The notes below the pieces were generated by a model. The model was given only the letters and a program-made list of their open reading frames with translations, did no database searches and had not been told where the DNA came from. A stretch of DNA of 13,893 nt from Monoraphidium neglectum (lineage: Eukaryota > Chlorophyta > Chlorophyceae > Sphaeropleales > Selenastraceae): assembly GCF_000611645.1 (NCBI RefSeq), contig NW_014012161.1:1-13893 (forward strand), read 5' to 3'. Numbering within the stretch: position 1 is the stretch's first letter; every line of letters begins with the position of its first letter. This document shows, piece by piece, positions 9,537 through 13,893 of the stretch. The translations under genes and the position numbers were made by a program.

Positions 9537-10637
9537 CAGGTGGCACAGGTGGCGCAGGCCGCGCCGGCTGCCCCACCTGCGCGGGCGCAGCCGGGCGGGG
9601 AGGCTCGGGTGTTTGAGGCGCTGCAGCGGCGCAACGCGGCGACGATCGCATCCCTCAAGCAGCTGGTCGCGGCGCTGGGGCCGCGCGCGGTGGAGGGGAT
9701 GCTGCCCTCCCTGACGAAGCTGCCGACAGTGCAGCTGCTGCTCCGCAGCATCCAGCACGCAGCGCCACAGCTCGTCGCCGCCGTCGCGGCGGAGCAGCGC
9801 GCCGCGCAGCAGGCGCGGCTGGCGCAGCAGGCGCAGCAGGCGCAGCAGGCGCAGCAGGCGCAGCAGGCGGCGCGCGCGGCCGAGGCGCGGTGGGCGCTGC
9901 TGCAGCAGCTGCGGGCCGGGGTGCTCGCGCGGCGGCAGGAGCAGGCGGCCGCTGTGGCCGCAGAGGCTGCTGTGCGGGTGTCAGCGGCGCGCGCCGCCCA
10001 GGCACTTCGCCTGCAGCACGGCGCACACCAGGCCGGCCGCGCGCCGGCGCCGGCTGAGGGCGCCGACGCGGGCGAGCGCGCGGTTGTGGAGCTGCTGTCG
10101 CAAGTTGAAGCGGCGCGGGTGGCCGCCGCCGCCGCCGCCGCGTCCCCGATCCTGGCTGCGGCAGCTTCCCCGCAGGCCGGCTCCCCGGCGCTACCGCTGT
10201 GGAGGGCAGCGAGCGGCGCCAGCCGTGGAGCTTTGGCGCCCGCCGCCACGACAAGGGCAGAGACCGAGGCGGCTGCTGCAGGCGGTGCAGAGCCGGCGCC
10301 GGCGCCGGCGCCCATGCCTGGGCCCTCGCAGCTGCTACAGCTGCTGCTGGCGCAGCACAGGCTTCAGCAGAACCGCCACGTGCTGATGGCAGCCCTCCAG
10401 CACCAAGCCGCGTGCGCCCCCCCGCTCCCAAGCCCACGCGCGCCGCTCTCACACGCTGAGGCGCCGCCCGCCAAGCGCCAGAGGACGAATGGGCCCGGGG
10501 CGGCCGCCTTTGGGGGCGCGGAGGGCTTTGAGGCGGGCTGGGGCGGGGCCGTGGCGGAGGCTGCCGCGGCGCCGCCGGCGGGGGCGGCCAGCGGACACCT
10601 GGATGCCCTCGCGGCTGCCGCCGAGATGTTTGGCTGA
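7656..10637 (+). CDS. AP2/ERF-domain transcription factor with long Ala/Gln/Gly-rich C-terminus
   Basis: Predicted nuclear DNA-binding regulator of 901 residues, with exons 7656-7906 and 8183-10637. One AP2 domain spans about residues 59-115: GFRGVRQRPWGSYAAEIRD is the YRG half, and WVGTFATAEEAARAYDAAAL...TNF is the RAYD half. The halves join across an intron whose donor is probably GC (CGCAG|GCGAGT), giving GKRRWVGTF. The intron is 276 nt and stop-free, so unspliced RNA would also stay in frame. The remainder is low complexity: RKRR at about 276-279; an acidic block at 386-416; an imperfect Ala-Gln repeat (about 503-553); a more complex helical block at about 559-613 (FEALQRRNAATIASLKQLV...); perfect AQQ repeats near 631-645; a second Gln/Leu-rich helix around 800-830; and a basic PPAKRQR nuclear-localisation-like motif at 845-851. 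ATG 7656 is the first in-frame ATG; an upstream GTG at 7608 is not a likely start. The target genes are unknown. Confidence 0.9.
7907..8182 (+). other. Frame-preserving, stop-free GC-AG intron splitting the AP2 domain
   Basis: Without removing this segment the AP2 domain is interrupted after strand 2 by 92 residues of Gly/Pro/Ser-rich sequence. Removal restores a contiguous domain with normal spacing. The acceptor is CTGGCGCAG|G. No GT donor gives the right phase without adding residues, whereas AG|GCGAGT fits the GC-donor consensus. An alternative is the in-phase GT at 7919, which would leave four extra residues in the domain. Confidence 0.75.
9466..9567. repeat. Imperfect 9-bp minisatellite (GCGCAGGYG) coding for Ala-Gln-Ala/Val
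   Basis: Repeated units of GCGCAGGCG or GCGCAGGTG within the AP2-gene coding region encode AQA and AQV triplets. The variation between units is mostly third-base or Ala/Val exchange, as expected for a repeat that expands by slippage while staying in frame. Confidence 0.85.
9822..9866. repeat. Five perfect 9-bp repeats (GCGCAGCAG) coding for Ala-Gln-Gln
   Basis: The units start at 9822, 9831, 9840, 9849 and 9858 and are identical, giving (AQQ)5 in the AP2-family protein. Perfect identity suggests recent expansion. Confidence 0.9.
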
Positions 10638-12389
10638 CCGGCAGACGCCTCGCCCAACCCGCCAACCGTCGGCGCTTGCGGCGCCGCCGGTGCACGCGGC
10701 CCGCCGGGCGCCGCGCCGCTGCTGTGCCGCCCTTGCAAGGCATGTCGTGCCGTCGAGCCAGGCACCTCCCGTGCGGCGGGAGAGGCCCGGCAAAGCGCGC
10801 TGCACCCTGACCGCATCCGCCCCTGCCTCACCCCTGGCGGCGGGCTCGTATGACACGTTATTCGATGACAACACGCTCGCGCGCGCGGCCTCGCAACGCT
10901 GCGCCCGGCCTTCCCAATCGCGCGCCAGCCTTTTATGGTGGGACCCCTGCTCTCGGTTGAATCGCCCCCTGCAGGCGCACCAGCACTGATTGTAGCGCCG
11001 GCATTCGAATGCGCAGGCTTCGCAGCAGAATGTTCGCAATTGACAGCGCCGCGGCCCGCTCCGTACATCCGGGGCGGAGTCCGCGTGCCCATCTTTTCCG
11101 CTAGGCTGCATGCACTCCGAGGCGCCTGTGAGGTGCGCCGTCCTTTGATTGTGCCCAGGCGCTTGCCCGTCGCCCGGCTTTGACGCGCGAACGTTGCTTT
11201 GCAGACTGCTGTGACTGGCTGGCGCAAGAGTGCGCGGCGCGCTGCCGTGGGCATGCGCGCATGGGTGCCCGGACCCCTGATTCCTTTGCTGCGCCGGCAG
11301 GGGCTTTGGCGGCGCTGGTGCTGACGACGCCGGGCGCCCTCAGCAGCCCGGTTGCGCCGCGCAGCGCTGCGCACACACTTGACGCAACGACTGGACTTCG
11401 GTTCGTTGCCCATCAAGCCAAAGCCTTCCTAAGGGATCCCAAGCCTCCCCGCCCGCTCACCCGTGCGGCCCATATACCATCACCATTCTCCGCGTGAAAC
11501 GCCCGCCCCAACGTCCCGCAAGCTTCCGTGTTGCCCATCGAAGGGGCGGCCACTGACCCCGTTGACCACAGGCTTAGGCCGACTGCGTGCCCTGCTTGGC
11601 ATGTTTTGCCTGCCCTTCAGAGTGCGTGAGACCCCCTGCACCCCGCACTTGGCTCCTCCTTGCTTGGACGCCCATCGCTTGGGACCCCCGAAATAAACAC
11701 AGAGCAAGGTGCCAGGTCGTGGCGCAGCGGCGGCTCCGTTGCTGCACCAGCCGCTGCGCACACCGCATGCTCGAAAAGCACGACCGGCGCATTTTCAAGG
11801 CCGGTTTCAGCTCTGAGTTCTGAGTTGACATGAATGGAGGCAGAGATGGGTTCGCGCTGCTCGTGGCAATTGCAGGCATTCTTTTCTGGTGTAAGGGCTT
11901 GTACCAGGTAAAGAGGATGCAGAGAGCCAGCTCAGTATAACAGGATGCCCGCGATCTTTTGCACTCGCCCAGACCTTGCATGCACGAATTGAAGGCTCCA
12001 GCAGTCTAGGGGCAGCACCATGCACGCATGCGCCGACAGCTGTGTGGGCATTTGACCTGGTCCTTTGAAGCCCCGGCAGGCAGAACAGCCGAACACATGC
12101 ATCGAACAAGCAAAAGAAAAACCACTAGTAACACTGCTCGGCGCGAATTATCCCCCCTGCAGTACAGTGTGTGGCTCGAGTGGGCACTAGACATCGCGAT
12201 TGGTAGCTGCAACGCGAAACGTGTCTGCTTGCACTTCAGTTGCGTGATTATCGTGGTAGGTCTCAATTTCTTTTGTTTCACCGCAACACGACCACCGCAA
12301 GCACCGGCTCGGAAGCGTCGCAGCATCGACACCCTGCTCTGCATCGCAGTGTCGCATCAGACTGCTCGCGCGGCGAAATCCTCTTCAAA
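10638..12389. other. Long intergenic region: AP2-gene 3' flank and upstream region of the small membrane-protein gene
   Basis: About 1.75 kb without a convincing gene. The first part remains GC-rich and has many shadow open frames on both strands; the part after about 11800 is less GC-rich. Candidate 3' end signals are AATAAA at 11692-11697 and TGTAA (the common green-algal signal) at 11890-11894, both on the plus strand, implying a long AP2-gene 3' untranslated region if either is used. No TATA box was recognised near the next gene's start at 12390. Confidence 0.55.
11890..11894 (+). terminator. Possible TGTAA polyadenylation signal for the AP2 gene
   Basis: TGTAA is the usual polyadenylation element in chlorophyte genes. 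This copy lies about 1.25 kb downstream of the AP2-gene stop. A five-base motif occurs often by chance, so the assignment is weak. AATAAA at 11692 is the alternative. Confidence 0.25.
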
Positions 12390-13775
12390 ATGGCGTGCTA
12401 CATGGGTTGTGGAACCTGCGCCGGCAAACTGCGGTATGTTGCCACTCGGGGCCAGCCGGACACTGCCTGTGCCCGGGTGATTTGTGGTGTCCACATACTG
12501 AAACGATGATGCAGATTAATTCAACTCAAAAACTTTCACGTAACCCATCCCCGCACCCCAGCTGGCTTCTGTTCACCATTTTCATCCTCGCGGCAGCAGG
12601 CAAGCTCAAGGGATGCTGTGCGCATTTTTTTTGCTCTTTTCTTGCTGCTGCGGCTGCTGCAAGGCCTTCACGGCACGCGGTGCATGCGGAGGCGGTGCCG
12701 CTGTGTCACCGCCTAACTGGCAGTGAGAGTGAGCTGAATTCTGGAGAGATCTGATCAACCCATCTCTGCTTGCTTCCTGTACATTTGCAGCTCTCCTGGC
12801 TGGCGGCCTGGTGAAGACTGTGCCTGGGTGAGAGTGTGCCGGCTCCGCCACTCGGGCCTGGCTACTAGGGCACTCGTGTGGGGCCGCTCATTCCCTTTGG
12901 GCCGGCGATCGCATCCCCCGAAGACCGTCTCGCGGGCCGATATTGCACTGCGTGGCATCACACAGCATGGCGCCGCCGCTGCCCAACCCGCCACCGTCAC
13001 CGGCGCCACCCTCCGTCCTCACCCCCCGCACCGCAGCATCACGGAGCTCTTCAAGTGCACCACCAAGTGAGCCCGCGCCCCAGCCACGCGAACAGTCCCC
13101 AGCACCCGGCGTGCGCGCAAGTATTGTGCATCCAGTGCGCCTGGATCCCTGCCGGCGCCCTTACCACCCAGTGCTCCCCAAGGCGGCAGGACCGCCGCCG
13201 ATGTCTGGTGCCCCGCGCATCTCGGTGCTGCCCACCTGCTCAGGCCCTCCCCACTCGCGCCCCAGAGCCCTGCGCTGCCGTTTCCTCCACACACACCCCT
13301 CATAGGGACAAGTCTATCCAGGACAGCGCCAGCTGCTGGAAGGGCTTCTGGGCTGGCTACTGTGAGAAGCTTTGTGCTGTTGTTGGTGTCATGCCTCAGG
13401 GCTCGCCCCTGCGCGCTCGGGAGAAGGGGCGGGCCTGAGTACGCGTGGCGCACGCAAGCACCTGGCTACCAAAGCCTTCCCGCCGTCGCACCCGCCGCCT
13501 AACCATCACCGTCCCGCAACCGCCGCCGCGCGCCTCGCTTCCTCCGCGCAGCCCTGCCCTTCATCATCTCCTGCATCGGCGCGGGCTGCCTGCTCCTGTC
13601 ATTCCTCACCTGCTTCTGCTTCATCTGCGCCAGCGGCCCCAAGAAGGACAAGGTGCGGGCCACAACACGGCGCGTGGCCCAAATCATGCGCGGCCAGACC
13701 TGCTCCTGGCCATGGCCCTACAAGCTGCGCCCGCAACTCGTGCATGGAAACGTGGCGCACGCGTGGCCCCCATGA
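12390..13775 (+). CDS. Small cysteine-rich two-helix membrane protein of unknown function (3' end uncertain)
   Basis: I do not recognise this family. Six exons fit together: 12390-12433, 12562-12599, 12791-12827, 13037-13066, 13306-13385 and 13552-13775. Phases close at every join (2, 1, 2, 2, 1), giving 150 residues if the last exon reads to TGA 13775. The start AAAATGGCG has a good initiation context. Layout: Cys-rich N-terminus MACYMGCGTCAGKLR; hydrophobic helix 1 at about 16-39 (WLLFTIFILAAAALLAGG); a short loop at 41-73 with four Cys (47, 60, 69, 73), including CWKGFWAGYCEKLC; hydrophobic helix 2 at about 74-103 (LPFIISCIGAGCLLLSF, then CFCFIC); then basic KKDK. Charges place both ends in the cytosol, and the near-terminal Cys could be acylated (inference). 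Intron 2 would use a GC donor (CAG|GCAAGC). A strong donor AAG|GTGCGG at 13653 could instead splice to CAG at 13793, replacing the tail and continuing past the window. The coherent hydrophobic helices across exon joins are the main support. Confidence 0.62.
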
Positions 13776-13893
13776 GGGAGCCCGCGACTGCAGGCCGTGG
13801 TCTCGTGGAGAGCGCACGCGTCAACGCCGGTAGCCGCGCCTGGGCCAGGCGCGGGCGTGCTACCCAATTCCCCCCTCCTGCCGCCTCCTGCTC

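Noticed and set aside
8843..10315. 490-codon antisense open frame opposite the AP2 gene
   Set aside because: It mirrors the GC-rich Ala/Gln repeats of the sense strand, is composed of Ala/Cys/Ser runs, and has no motif. It is a composition shadow.
9655..10743. 362-codon minus-strand Pro/Arg/Ala frame
   Set aside because: Another shadow of the GC-rich AP2 coding region, with no recognisable domain.
12006..12344. 112-codon minus-strand frame with a hydrophobic run (AVLLVVFLLLV)
   Set aside because: No start context, no splice partners and no motif. The hydrophobic run is short and the region is upstream of a plus-strand gene.
1..13893. CRISPR arrays, transposons, tRNA or rRNA genes, viral insertions
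   Set aside because: No spaced direct repeats, terminal inverted repeats, transposase or reverse-transcriptase motifs, or cloverleaf-like sequences were found on reading the window.

Overview
The window is nuclear DNA from a GC-rich green alga. A Chlorella-like trebouxiophyte is my best guess, but the assignment to genus or class is inference. The grounds are: plant-type SDH1 and VPS22 proteins cut into short exons; a single-AP2-domain regulator with a huge Ala/Gln/Gly-rich tail; strong GC3 bias in exons; TG/CG dinucleotide tracts in introns; and several apparent GC-AG introns. There are no bacterial operons, phage genes, tRNAs, rRNAs, CRISPR arrays or recognisable transposons.

Layout from left to right. 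(1) 1-959, plus: the last three exons of SDH1 (SDHA), the flavoprotein subunit of mitochondrial complex II; the gene begins before the window. (2) 960-1821: convergent 3' flank. (3) 4079 down to 1822, minus: a six-exon gene for a 312-residue SAM-dependent methyltransferase of the leucine carboxyl methyltransferase-like (COG3315/TIGR00027) type. I rebuilt it exon by exon, and all phases close. (4) 4080-4485: a 406-bp divergent promoter region. (5) 4486-6837, plus: a complete five-exon VPS22/SNF8 gene (ESCRT-II subunit, 263 residues), with long TG/CG- and TGCATG-rich introns. (6) 6838-7655: intergenic DNA and the 5' leader of the next gene, with a TATA-like element, a possible 76-nt leader intron and an upstream ORF whose stop overlaps the main start as ATGA. 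(7) 7656-10637, plus: an AP2/ERF-type transcription factor (901 residues) with one 276-nt, stop-free, frame-preserving intron inside the DNA-binding domain. (8) 10638-12389: a long 3' flank or intergenic stretch. (9) 12390 to near the right edge, plus: a small Cys-rich, two-helix membrane protein assembled from very short exons. I do not recognise it, and its 3' end is uncertain.

The genes are unrelated housekeeping or regulatory loci (respiration, endosomal sorting, methylation, transcription), as is usual for a compact eukaryotic chromosome. I see no functional cluster. The least familiar items are the small Cys-rich membrane protein, the leader architecture of the AP2 gene, and the use of GC donors in three of the five genes. 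All exon boundaries are inferred from splice consensus, phase closure and family similarity recalled from general knowledge. No alignment or transcript data were available.
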